Origin: Adlercreutzia hattorii
GTDB lineage: Bacteria; Actinomycetota; Coriobacteriia; Coriobacteriales; Eggerthellaceae
DNA length: 64,000 nucleotides
Direction of reading: 5' to 3'
Assembly (NCBI RefSeq): GCF_011405655.1
Contig: NZ_AP022829.1
Location: 2,651,001 to 2,715,000, forward strand
The notes below the pieces were generated by a model that was not told the DNA's origin, did no database searches, and saw only the letters and a list, made by a program, of their open reading frames with translations. A program made the translations under genes and the position numbers. Position 1 is the stretch's first letter. Each line of letters begins with the position of its first letter. This document shows, piece by piece, positions 43,902-51,893 of this stretch.

Positions 43902-44055
43902 TTGGTCAAAAAGTCGAGTTGTGAGTTTTTGAAGCGCTCCAAATCGCTCTTAATTCAACGGAATCTTGAACAAATGCCCGCACTGCACCGACTCAAGGGC
44001 ATCTGAACTATGATTTTTGGCCAGGACAAGACTCATAACTCGATTTTTTGACCAA
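43902..44055. repeat. Inverted-repeat element upstream of the endonuclease IV homologue
   Basis: Arms of 24 bp at 43902-43925 (begins TTGGTCAAAAAGTCGAG) and 44032-44055 are inverted copies with two mismatches, 106 nt apart. The spacer 43706-44087 is AT-rich and holds no gene. The right arm ends 32 nt before the start codon, so it may form a leader RNA structure. Confidence 0.75.
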
Positions 44056-44087
44056 GTTTTTAGAAATCTTTGTCGAAAGGACCCATC

Positions 44088-44924
44088 ATGCTGACCATTG
44101 GCTGCCATCTCTCGAAGCGCCGCGGCTATCTGGAGATGGCCAAAGAAGCGGCGTCCATCAACGCGAACACCTTCCAGTACTTCACCCGCAGCCCGCGCGG
44201 CAGCGAGCAGGCGGCCCTCGACGAGAAGGACGTCGCCGCCTATCTTGCCTTCGCGAAGGAGCATGGCATCCACGACGCGCTGGCCTACGCCCCCTACGAT
44301 GCCGACCCGGCCACGGACAAGATGAACGAGCGTGACTTCGCCCTCATGGTGTACTCAGAGGATCTGGCGCGCCTGGCTGAGGTGGACGGCTCGCTGTACC
44401 TCATCCGCCCGGGCAGCCGTCTGAACATCAGCGTGGAAGAGGGGCTGGCCGACGTGGCCGACGCCCTGAACAAGATCATCACGCCATCCATGAAGACTTG
44501 CGTGCTGCTGGACACCATGGCCGGCGAGGGCACCCAAGTGGGTACGAGCTTCGAGCAGCTGGCCGCGATCATTGCCAAGGTGGAGCACCCAGAGCACGTG
44601 GGCGTGTGCTTCGATTGCGCCGGCGTGTGGGCCGAAGGCTACGACATCGTAGGCGACCTCGATGGCGTGCTGGAAGAGTTCGACCGTACCATCGGCCTGA
44701 ACAAGCTGAAGGCCGTGCACCTGAACGACGCCACCCATGAGCGCGGCAGCCACGTCGATCGCCACGCGCGCATCGGCGAAGGCAAGATCGGCTTCGACGC
44801 CCTAGCGGCCCTCGTGAACCATCCCAAGCTGGCCGGCGTGCCGTTCTATCTGGAAGAGCCCGATTCAACGCTCGTCATCTACGAGCGCGACGTCGCTCGA
44901 TTCCAGGAGGCCTACAAGGGGTAG
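44088..44924 (+). CDS. Endonuclease IV homologue with altered metal ligands
   Basis: A 278-aa AP endonuclease family 2 TIM barrel, alignable over its length with Nfo. ATG 44088 follows GAAAGGA. Of nine zinc ligands in E. coli Nfo, several differ here: the His of HAPY is Tyr67, the His of the HPG segment is Arg107 (IRPGS), the Glu of ENTAG/ETMAG is Asp142 (LDTMAG), and the His of DTCH is Gly179 (FDCAG). Asp176, His211 (HLNDA), Asp224, His226 and Glu256 remain. A full trinuclear zinc site is therefore unlikely. It could be a sugar isomerase-like or non-catalytic derivative, so the symbol nfo is withheld. Confidence 0.85.
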   Translation: MLTIGCHLSKRRGYLEMAKEAASINANTFQYFTRSPRGSEQAALDEKDVAAYLAFAKEHGIHDALAYAPYDADPATDKMNERDFALMVYSEDLARLAEVDGSLYLIRPGSRLNISVEEGLADVADALNKIITPSMKTCVLLDTMAGEGTQVGTSFEQLAAIIAKVEHPEHVGVCFDCAGVWAEGYDIVGDLDGVLEEFDRTIGLNKLKAVHLNDATHERGSHVDRHARIGEGKIGFDALAALVNHPKLAGVPFYLEEPDSTLVIYERDVARFQEAYKG

Positions 44925-44950
44925 AAGCCCAGCACGTCAGTTGCATCACG

Positions 44951-44990
44951 AAAAGGCCAGCGCCGAAAGCATCCTCGGCGCTGGCCTTTT
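44951..44990. terminator. Bidirectional terminator
   Basis: A 16-bp perfect stem: 44951-44966 (AAAAGGCCAGCGCCGA) pairs with 44975-44990 (ends CCTTTT) across an 8-nt loop. It lies between the convergent endonuclease IV homologue and the Ala/Pro-rich protein, with T-runs in both directions. Confidence 0.93.
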
Positions 44991-45022
44991 GAGTTTGGGA
45001 AAGTGGCGCAGCGGGAAGACCG

Positions 45023-45856
45023 CTAGCGCGCGTGGCGGGCGCGAGCGCCGGAAGGCGCACCGTAAGCCGGCTGCACCGGCGCGAAGCCCTGGGCCTGGGC
45101 GGGAACGCCCGCAGCAGGACGGCCGGCTGCGGCGAGGTGCGCAGAAGCTGCTGCCGCGCGGGCCGGGGTCGACCCGAAAGAGCGCTGGGCCGCGGCGGCC
45201 TCCTGGGCGCGACGGGCCTGGCGAGCCTCCAGTTCGGCAGCCGCGCGGGCCGCGAAGGCGCGCTCCGCCTCGCGGCGAGCCTTGCGTGACATCTTGCGAT
45301 CGGGCACCACAATGGGTTGCTGCACGGCCGGGCCGCCCTGCACCCAGGCATCCACCTCCGACTGCGCCGGCATCGGGATGCTGCTGGGCGTCCAGCCGCT
45401 GCCGGCCGGGGCGGGCCGGGGCGCACGGCCTCGAGGCGCTGCGCCCGAAGGAACGGCCGCGGAGGCCGGAACGGCGTTTCGCGGAGGCACGGAAGCGCCA
45501 GCGGGGACGCCCATTGGCATCGGAGCCGCCGCCCCTCGCGGCGGCATGGGCGCACCAGCCGAAGCGGCAGCGACGGCCGACGCTGGAGCCGAGGCCGGAG
45601 CAGGAGCCGGCGCTGCCGCCCTCCCCCGGTTACCGTAGCTGCGGGCCGCGTTGGCGCGGCGCCCGATGACCATTTGCAGCTCGGCCACCTTGCGGCGCTC
45701 AGTTTCCAAGCCATCGGCCATGCCGCGCATGCGGCGGTCGAGGGTCGTGATCCACAGACACAGGGCGAGCACGGCCACCGCCAACACACCGAGGCCTACA
45801 GCCACCAGGCCAAACGGCGAAGATCGAAACTCAAACACGGGCGCGCCCTTCCCCAT
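45023..45856 (-). CDS. Ala/Pro-rich membrane-anchored protein
   Basis: About 277 aa from ATG 45856; a GTG 18 nt further in, preceded by GGGGAAGGG, and a TTG 12 nt before are alternatives. One TM helix near the N-terminus (LVAVGLGVLAVAVLALCLW) is followed by a short coiled coil (RRMRGMADGLETERRKVAELQ). A roughly 200-residue Ala/Pro/Arg-rich region with no predicted fold makes up the rest. No family is recognised. Low-complexity composition could inflate frame openness, but the TM and coil order looks real. Confidence 0.6.
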   Translation of the reverse strand: MGKGAPVFEFRSSPFGLVAVGLGVLAVAVLALCLWITTLDRRMRGMADGLETERRKVAELQMVIGRRANAARSYGNRGRAAAPAPAPASAPASAVAAASAGAPMPPRGAAAPMPMGVPAGASVPPRNAVPASAAVPSGAAPRGRAPRPAPAGSGWTPSSIPMPAQSEVDAWVQGGPAVQQPIVVPDRKMSRKARREAERAFAARAAAELEARQARRAQEAAAAQRSFGSTPARAAAASAHLAAAGRPAAGVPAQAQGFAPVQPAYGAPSGARARHAR

Positions 45857-45945
45857 AAAAGATAACAACCAATGAATGGGATGATATACGACTGCGCCCC
45901 TATTGTCGATACGAAAATAGGCGATTTACCTGCTGGGAGCGGCCT

Positions 45946-47403
45946 TTATTCCGACACCTGGGCCACAAGCTCGGCCAGCTCGGCCACCGTGGCGTTGTTG
46001 CGCGCCGTCTTCTCCGCGCTTTGCGCCGCCCCCTCGGCCGCCGCGGGCGCCCCCGCCGACGCCGATGCAGCCGAGGACGTCGGCGCCTTGGCGCAGCCGG
46101 GGCAGCGCAGGGTTACCTGGGTGCCCTCCCCCAGCACGCTCGTGTACACCATCTGCGCATCGGGGCCGAAGAAGCCGATCATGCGGTCATGCACGTTCTT
46201 CACGGCAATGCCGAGGCCGGTGGACGACTCCACCTGGGTGATGTTCGCGCAGGTCTCCTCGGACATGCCCACGCCGTCGTCGCTCACCACGATGACCACG
46301 TCGTCGCCGTCGGCATCGGCCTTCACCGTGATGGTCAGTTTTCCTTCCGAGGGCATCGCGTGCTTGATGGCGTTCTCCACGAGCGGCTGCACCAGAAACG
46401 GCGGCACCATCATGTCCAGCAGCGCGGGGCTCGTGTCCACTTCGAAGGCGAGGCGCGCGTCGCCAAAACGGGCCAGCTCGAAGTTGAAGTAGCGCTGCAC
46501 CTGGTCAAGCTCGCGGGCGAGCGAGATACGCTCGGTGGAGTCCTCCAAAGTGCGCCGGTAGAACACGGCGAACTCCCGCAGCAGAGTGCGAGCCTTCATG
46601 GGGTCGGTGCGGATAAACGAGGCAATGGTGTTGATGGTGTTGAACAAAAAATGGGGGTTGATCTGCGTCTGCAGCATCTTCAACTCCATGGAGGTGGCCA
46701 ACTTGCGCTGGGTCTCCATTTCCACGGCGGCCATTTGGGTGGCGAGCAACTGGGCGAAGCCGTGGGCGATGGAGCGCTGGGTTTCGGTGATTTTGCGTGG
46801 ATCGCGGTAGTAGAACTTGAGCGTTCCCTCCACTCGGCCGCCGACGAACAGCGGCTCCACGATGGCGGCCTTGATGCGGCTCTGCTCAACGGGAATAGGC
46901 AGGCCGATCTCCTCGGGCGCCAGCAGCACAAGTGTTTTCCCTTGGCGAATGCACTCGTGGGTGGCGCTCGTGCGGATGGCGATGCCCGCCGGGTTGTGGG
47001 CCTCCTGGTAGCCCGCGTAGCCGAGCACGTTCTCGCAGTTGGTGAGGGCGACCGCGATGGCCGAGGTGTTCGGCAGCAAAAGCTCGCACACCTCCTGGGA
47101 CGCCTCCTCGGTGAGCCCGTCGCCCATGGCGTCGATCATGGAAGAGGCCAGCTGCAGCATGGCATCGGATTGCAGGGCGCGCACGGAATCCGGATCCATC
47201 ATGAGCCGGATGACCATGACGATGGAAACCGTGAACACGGCGCCGGCCGCGATGAGCACGGGCACGGGGAACGCCGGCTGCGAGAACGTCCACACGAGCG
47301 TGATGCCCGCCAGGGCGGCAATGGTGGCCGCGAGCATTTCCTGGTTGAACTTGGGCACCCCGATGCCCCGCGTGGAAACCGTGCCCGATTCGCGCTTCGC
47401 CAT
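45946..47403 (-). CDS. LytS/YehU-type sensor histidine kinase
   Basis: A 485-aa protein. ATG 47403 follows AGGGGG. Two hydrophobic helices (about 22-62) are followed by a GAF-like domain (about 80-225, VCELLLPNTSAIAVALT and IVEPLFVGGRVEG). The His_kinase segment QTQINPHFLFNTINTIA carries the phospho-accepting His. An HATPase domain follows (QPLVENAIKHAM N box, SDDGVGM G1 box). The C-terminal 50 residues are Ala-rich and disordered, with a CPGC pair. LytS kinases pair with LytTR regulators, but none is adjacent. Confidence 0.92.
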   Translation of the reverse strand: MAKRESGTVSTRGIGVPKFNQEMLAATIAALAGITLVWTFSQPAFPVPVLIAAGAVFTVSIVMVIRLMMDPDSVRALQSDAMLQLASSMIDAMGDGLTEEASQEVCELLLPNTSAIAVALTNCENVLGYAGYQEAHNPAGIAIRTSATHECIRQGKTLVLLAPEEIGLPIPVEQSRIKAAIVEPLFVGGRVEGTLKFYYRDPRKITETQRSIAHGFAQLLATQMAAVEMETQRKLATSMELKMLQTQINPHFLFNTINTIASFIRTDPMKARTLLREFAVFYRRTLEDSTERISLARELDQVQRYFNFELARFGDARLAFEVDTSPALLDMMVPPFLVQPLVENAIKHAMPSEGKLTITVKADADGDDVVIVVSDDGVGMSEETCANITQVESSTGLGIAVKNVHDRMIGFFGPDAQMVYTSVLGEGTQVTLRCPGCAKAPTSSAASASAGAPAAAEGAAQSAEKTARNNATVAELAELVAQVSE

Positions 47404-47472
47404 AATCGTACCCCCTGATTGCATCAGCTATTGACGCCAGTATAACAAACTCGAGAATGCCGCGGAAACGAC

Positions 47473-48393
47473 CTAGCCCCAAACCCCCAGCTGGTTGACG
47501 ACGAGCAGAACGGCGGCCACCACGAGGAAGCCGGCGAACAGAAAGCGCAGCTGGCGCTCGGGCACCTTCGGGATGAGCTTGGCGCCCAAGGCCGCGCCGG
47601 GGATGGAACCGCAAGCCACAGCGATACCGGCAACCCAGTTGATGTTGCCGAGAACCGCCTGGGTGATGGTGCCGGGCACGGCGAGGATCATGACGGCGAT
47701 AAGGGACGTGCCCGAGGTGAGCTTCATGGGAACATGCAGGACGGACATCATGAGCGGCACCATGATGAAGCCGCCGCCCACACCCACATACCCGGAAGCG
47801 AGCCCAGCGAACAGGCCGATGGCAGCACCGATGGCGGCCTCACGCCAGCCAATAGCGGGGGCCTCCAAGTGCGCCCGCTCGATGGCGGCGGCGCGATCCT
47901 CGACAGCGGCGAGATCCTTCGACTTCGCGCCTGCAGCGCTGCGCTCAGGATGACACGAGGAAAGGGCGCTCGCATCCGGCTGGGACGAAGAGGCGACGGG
48001 CTTGGTAGCCTTCGGGGCCTTCAACGCCTTGCGGAACATGGTGACGGAAGAGTAGGCGATGATGAGCGCGGCGGCTCCCATGACGGCCCAGTCCGGCGAG
48101 AGGGCGGCAAGCCACACCCCCAAAGGCGACATGCAGGCGCCCCCGAGGCCCGCGGCCACGCCGAGCTTTGGCAGGCAGGTCTTGTTCCGAATATGGGAAA
48201 CCGCTCCTGAGATAGATGTCGGGATGATGGTGAACAGCGAGGTGGCGGTGCACATGAGGGAGTCCATGGCGTAGCCGAGCTTGAACGCCGGCACGAGCAG
48301 CATGCCGCCGCCGATGCCGAGCAGCCCCGCCAAAACGCCGACCACCAGGCCGACGACGAGCGACACGAGAAACAGCGGAATCATGGCTTCCAC
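47473..48393 (-). CDS. TauE/SafE-family exporter with in-frame repeat insertion
   Basis: A 306-aa protein with eight predicted TM helices in two halves, each with a GLLGIGGG/GYVGVGGG-like motif (GVLAGLLGIGGGMLLVPAF and SGYVGVGGGFIMVPLM). The family exports sulfite or sulfur-containing organic anions. Start GTG 48393 follows GGAGG. The cytosolic loop between the halves (about 130-185) contains SCHPERSAAGAKSKD, encoded by a dispersed repeat at 47911-47957, so the loop is longer than usual. It is 4 nt downstream of the glycosyltransferase. Confidence 0.88.
   Translation of the reverse strand: MEAMIPLFLVSLVVGLVVGVLAGLLGIGGGMLLVPAFKLGYAMDSLMCTATSLFTIIPTSISGAVSHIRNKTCLPKLGVAAGLGGACMSPLGVWLAALSPDWAVMGAAALIIAYSSVTMFRKALKAPKATKPVASSSQPDASALSSCHPERSAAGAKSKDLAAVEDRAAAIERAHLEAPAIGWREAAIGAAIGLFAGLASGYVGVGGGFIMVPLMMSVLHVPMKLTSGTSLIAVMILAVPGTITQAVLGNINWVAGIAVACGSIPGAALGAKLIPKVPERQLRFLFAGFLVVAAVLLVVNQLGVWG
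47911..47957. repeat. CHPERS-type dispersed repeat inside the TauE gene
   Basis: On the minus strand this reads as a 47-nt unit translated SCHPERSAAGAKSKDL. A related copy lies in the adjacent glycosyltransferase gene (48481-48525) and a palindromic form lies at 60629-60709. It is in frame and falls in a cytosolic loop. Confidence 0.85.
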
Positions 48394-48397
48394 GACG

Positions 48398-49813
48398 CTA
48401 GTCCTCCATGTCCAAACGAATCTGGGTGGTCATGCCGGGATCGATGTCGGCATGGGGCAACGGAACGGGCGGGGCGGGGATATCCTTCGGCTCCGCGCCT
48501 GCGGCGCTGCGCTCAGGGTGACACATGGGGGTAGCGCCGCCTGCAGGGGCGCTCGAGGCGACGGTGGCGGGCGCAGCAGCGACTGGAGCCGGGACGCTCG
48601 CGGCAGCCACATCCTGGGCGCGCAGCATGGCCGAGCGCACCAGCGCCTCGGAAAGCAGCTGATCGCTTTCCAACCGGTTCATGGCCTCGGGCCAGACGTA
48701 CTGGAACTCGAAGTACTTCGCGCAGTTGGCCTCGGCGTAGGCGGAAGCGGCGCCCGTGGCGGCCTTGGCGGCCAGGCGGTAGGCCTTCTTGTCGGGGCGT
48801 CCGAAGCTGCGCATCCATGCCGTGAGTCGAATGCGGCGCAGAAGACCCGGCTCCAAAAACGGCCCCGGGTAGGGCTCGAGCGAGGCCGGCTTCACCTGCT
48901 GAAGGTCGATGAGCGCTCGGGAGTATTCCAGCTTGCGGTACTCGTAGAGCCACCGGAAGATGTCCTGGCGGAAACGCGTGCCCTCGCTTGCGGTGCGCGG
49001 GGGCAGGTGACGCAGCACCCACTGGTTGTCGAACCAGATATCCGAGCCGTACATGCGCAGGTCGAGCATGTAGTCCAAATCCTCGCCGCGGGTGATCCAC
49101 GGGTCAAAGGCGAGGCGCCGGAACGCCTCCTTGTGGACGGCCAAGCAGCCGCCGCACACATGGTTCGAGCGCGACAAGCGCGGGCCGCGCATGGCCTTGG
49201 TGATCCACTCGTTGAAGGCGCGGCCCTGCTGCCAGAAGCGGTTGTACCACTTGTCCTCCCATTTCGAGAGGTAGGAGTCTTGGTCGTTCAAATAGTACCC
49301 CGTCTTCGCCACGATGGGCACGCCCTGACGCGTGAGCTTCCCGAGGCCGTACATGGCCTTCTCTAGGAATTTCGGATCGTCGATCACCTCGTCGTCATCC
49401 AAAAACACCACGGCATCGAAGCCGAGCACGTTGGCCACGAGCAGGCCCAAATTGCGGATGGCGCCGTAGCCTTGAAGGCCGATCTCTTTGGAGAGGCGCT
49501 CGATGTTCTGCTGGGCCATGCGCTGCTCGATAAGCGCCAGCTCCGCCGCGCCGATGACGAGCGTGGTCACATCCGGATGGCGGTTGGCGATGGCCTGCAC
49601 CTTCTCGGCCGCCTGCACTTCCAAAGACACATCGGCGGACACGAGGATGACCACGAGTCCCAGGCCCTCCACCTTCGCCAGCGATTCCAGGCAGCGGCCG
49701 AGCTCACCCTCCTGGTTGGGGGCGGTGGGGTGGTCGTAGGTGCTCACCACATCGGCCCCTCCGCGGTGGCGGCGGGGGTAGATGAACGTGGGAATGACGA
49801 CGACGGGGTTCAT
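48398..49813 (-). CDS. Glycosyltransferase family 2 protein
   Basis: A 471-aa GT-A enzyme. The N-terminus MNPVVVIPTFIYPRR is the nucleotide-binding strand, DxD is VVFLDDDEVID, and a second acidic motif is FDPWITRGEDLDYMLD with the WITRGEDLDY acceptor region. The C-terminal 80 residues are Ala/Pro-rich and include CHPERSAAGAEPKD, encoded by a dispersed repeat. GAAAGGACC precedes the start. No signal peptide is seen, so it is cytosolic or peripheral. The acceptor is unknown. It is followed within 4 nt by the TauE gene, an odd pairing with no known functional link. Confidence 0.88.
   Translation of the reverse strand: MNPVVVIPTFIYPRRHRGGADVVSTYDHPTAPNQEGELGRCLESLAKVEGLGLVVILVSADVSLEVQAAEKVQAIANRHPDVTTLVIGAAELALIEQRMAQQNIERLSKEIGLQGYGAIRNLGLLVANVLGFDAVVFLDDDEVIDDPKFLEKAMYGLGKLTRQGVPIVAKTGYYLNDQDSYLSKWEDKWYNRFWQQGRAFNEWITKAMRGPRLSRSNHVCGGCLAVHKEAFRRLAFDPWITRGEDLDYMLDLRMYGSDIWFDNQWVLRHLPPRTASEGTRFRQDIFRWLYEYRKLEYSRALIDLQQVKPASLEPYPGPFLEPGLLRRIRLTAWMRSFGRPDKKAYRLAAKAATGAASAYAEANCAKYFEFQYVWPEAMNRLESDQLLSEALVRSAMLRAQDVAAASVPAPVAAAPATVASSAPAGGATPMCHPERSAAGAEPKDIPAPPVPLPHADIDPGMTTQIRLDMED
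48481..48525. repeat. CHPERS-type dispersed repeat in the glycosyltransferase gene
   Basis: About 45 nt, homologous to 47911-47957, translated MCHPERSAAGAEPKD. It is in frame within the Ala/Pro-rich C-terminal tail. Two independent in-frame copies 530 nt apart in the same operon are unusual. Confidence 0.85.
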
Positions 49814-49968
49814 GGAGGTCCTTTCGAGTTCAGTCGAAGAGTGTTACATCATTTTAGCGCGTTCGCATCCAGCGGCAATCTCGGTAGGCAAAATGTCATG
49901 AACGGAACGAGCCGGCACGGCGAAGACCACCCCGCCCATACACGGGGTATTGTCGCAGTCGCGCCCTG

Positions 49969-50985
49969 TTATCGCCGGCGCCGTCCGCCCTTGGGCGCAC
50001 CGGCGCGGCGGCGCTTGGTATCGCTCACTTTCTCCTTGTTCATGCGGCGCGCCTCCTCGCGACGATCGCGCATGGCGGCCATCTCCTGTTGAAGGGCCTG
50101 GTAGGACGCGTAGCGCTCCGGTGTCAGCTCACCGGATTCCACAGCCGCGCGCACGGCGCAGCCCGGCTCCTCGTGGTGGGTGCAGTCGCGGAAGCGGCAC
50201 GCTTCGGCCAGGGCCTCCACGTCGGGGAAGGCGGCACCGATGCCCGCCTCGGCGTCCCAAAGCCCGAGGCCCCGCACGCCCGGCATATCCACGATGCGGC
50301 CGGCGCCGGGCACCTCCACAATCTCGCGGCTCACCGTGGTGTGGCGGCCCTTGCCATCCCCCTCGCGAACTGCGCCGACGCTTAAGACCTCGGCGCCCAC
50401 CAGCATGTTCACCAGGCTGGACTTCCCCACCCCCGAGCGCCCGATGAGCACCGTGGTGGTGCCCGGCGCCAGAAGCGCGCGCACGGCCTCCACCGATGCC
50501 GGGTCGTCCTCGGACACGACGAGCACATCGGCCGCGGGAGCAGCCAGGGCCTGCACGGCCTCCACGGTGGCCCGGGTGGCCGCGTCGTCGGCCAGATCGG
50601 CCTTGGTGAGCACGACAGTCACCTCGGCCCCCGTCTCGAAGGCCAGTACCAGCTCGCGCTCGAGGCGCCGCAGGTTCACCTCGCCCACGGGCTGGGCCAC
50701 GATGACCCGCTCGAAGTTGGCGGCGAGCACCTGGGGCACGGCGCGCTCGGTGGGATCCTTGCGCACGAACTCGCGGGTGCGCGGCGCTATGGCCTCGATG
50801 ACGCCCTTATCGTGCGCCGGGGGCACCGCCACTTCCACGACGTCCCCGATAACGGCCCGTCGGCGCTCCCCCTTCACCAGGGCCGTCGCGTGCTCGCAGC
50901 GCAGAAGCTCGCCGTCTTCCAAGCGCACGAGCGGGTACCCCCGATCGAGCTTCACCACTTCGCCGCGATAGCGCGCCTCAGCCAT
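49969..50985 (-). CDS. rsgA: Small-subunit-dependent GTPase A (circularly permuted)
   Basis: A 338-aa RsgA. An N-terminal OB-fold (about 5-70) is followed by the permuted G domain: TKADL G4, then GRSGVGKSSLVN G1, then DMPGVRG G3. A C-terminal zinc domain CRFRDCTHHEEPGC carries the Cys/His ligands. The C-terminus is Arg-rich (KGGRRRR), which suits RNA binding. It acts in 30S assembly. ATG overlaps the upstream stop by 1 nt (TGATG), so it is coupled to the OB-fold gene. Confidence 0.95.
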   Translation of the reverse strand: MAEARYRGEVVKLDRGYPLVRLEDGELLRCEHATALVKGERRRAVIGDVVEVAVPPAHDKGVIEAIAPRTREFVRKDPTERAVPQVLAANFERVIVAQPVGEVNLRRLERELVLAFETGAEVTVVLTKADLADDAATRATVEAVQALAAPAADVLVVSEDDPASVEAVRALLAPGTTTVLIGRSGVGKSSLVNMLVGAEVLSVGAVREGDGKGRHTTVSREIVEVPGAGRIVDMPGVRGLGLWDAEAGIGAAFPDVEALAEACRFRDCTHHEEPGCAVRAAVESGELTPERYASYQALQQEMAAMRDRREEARRMNKEKVSDTKRRRAGAPKGGRRRR

Positions 50986-51893
50986 CAGCGCTGCCCCTCC
51001 CTCATCTGGTGGAACACGATGAGCATGATGAAACCGATGGCGACCAGCATAAGCCCCGGCAGAAACGCGCCGATGTCAAAAGGCTGCTCGGTGACCGACC
51101 CCTTTTCCACGAAGGTGACCGCGTCGGCGTGCAGGTCGGTCAGCCCCTCGTGCTCCGGGCAGATCAGATGGAAGGTGCCGCGCACCTGCAGCGTCGTGCC
51201 CTTGCGCCCGTAGGCGCCGTAGGTATCGATGACCGCCGTGGCATCAAGCGACATGAAAACGGGAATCTCGGAATGGCCCTTGTCGGATCCCTGCAGCACA
51301 ATCCAGCAGTAGCCGGAATCGAACTCGGCGCGAATGCGATCGCCTACCACCTCGCCCGTAACCTGCACCGTCTGGTCGTTCAGGTAGGAATCGGCATCCT
51401 GCAGATCGGAAATGGCCGTGTCGTAAATAAAGGAACTGTCGGGCTTCTGCTGAGGATTTACCAGGTTGTCCTCGTTCACCCCTTCGCCGAACACCGGATC
51501 GGGAAGCGCCGGGCGGGCGGGCTTCGGGGCGGTCTTATCGGCGTCGCCCCCCTCGTCGGCGTCCTCTTGCCCATCGGCTTCCACAACGCCCGCCTCGTCG
51601 GTGGGCACATCCTCGTTGATGGTGGCATCCGCATCGGGGGCGCCGGCGTCCGCGCCCGCGTCGGATACGCCCGCATCGCCCGCGCTCCCCGCAGAGCCGC
51701 CGCCCGCAGACGCGTCGTCGCCGGCAGTCACCGCCTCAACGACGCCGGCCTCGTCGGTGGGCACGTCCTCGTTCGTCATGTTCCCGCCGGACGCACCTGT
51801 CCCGCCACCCGCAGCCCAGGCCGCATAGCCCGGAGACGCCAGCGCGACGAGAAGCGCGACCGCCGCAAGCCCCATCGGCCGCCACCGGCTCAT
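50985..51893 (-). CDS. Secreted or anchored OB-fold-like protein with duplicated segment
   Basis: A 302-aa protein. ATG 51893 follows GAGGAGG and overlaps the trkH stop (ATGA). It has a Sec signal (GLAAVALLVALASPGYAAWA), then an acidic low-complexity linker with two copies of NEDVPTDEAGVVEA. An OB-fold-like domain follows (about 180-275, VQVTGEVVGDRIRAEF, YCWIVLQG, TLQVRGTFHL) and one C-terminal TM helix (FLPGLMLVAIGFIMLIVF) with a basic tail. The topology suggests an outside OB domain held by the membrane. The function is unknown. Confidence 0.75.
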   Translation of the reverse strand: MSRWRPMGLAAVALLVALASPGYAAWAAGGGTGASGGNMTNEDVPTDEAGVVEAVTAGDDASAGGGSAGSAGDAGVSDAGADAGAPDADATINEDVPTDEAGVVEADGQEDADEGGDADKTAPKPARPALPDPVFGEGVNEDNLVNPQQKPDSSFIYDTAISDLQDADSYLNDQTVQVTGEVVGDRIRAEFDSGYCWIVLQGSDKGHSEIPVFMSLDATAVIDTYGAYGRKGTTLQVRGTFHLICPEHEGLTDLHADAVTFVEKGSVTEQPFDIGAFLPGLMLVAIGFIMLIVFHQMREGQR

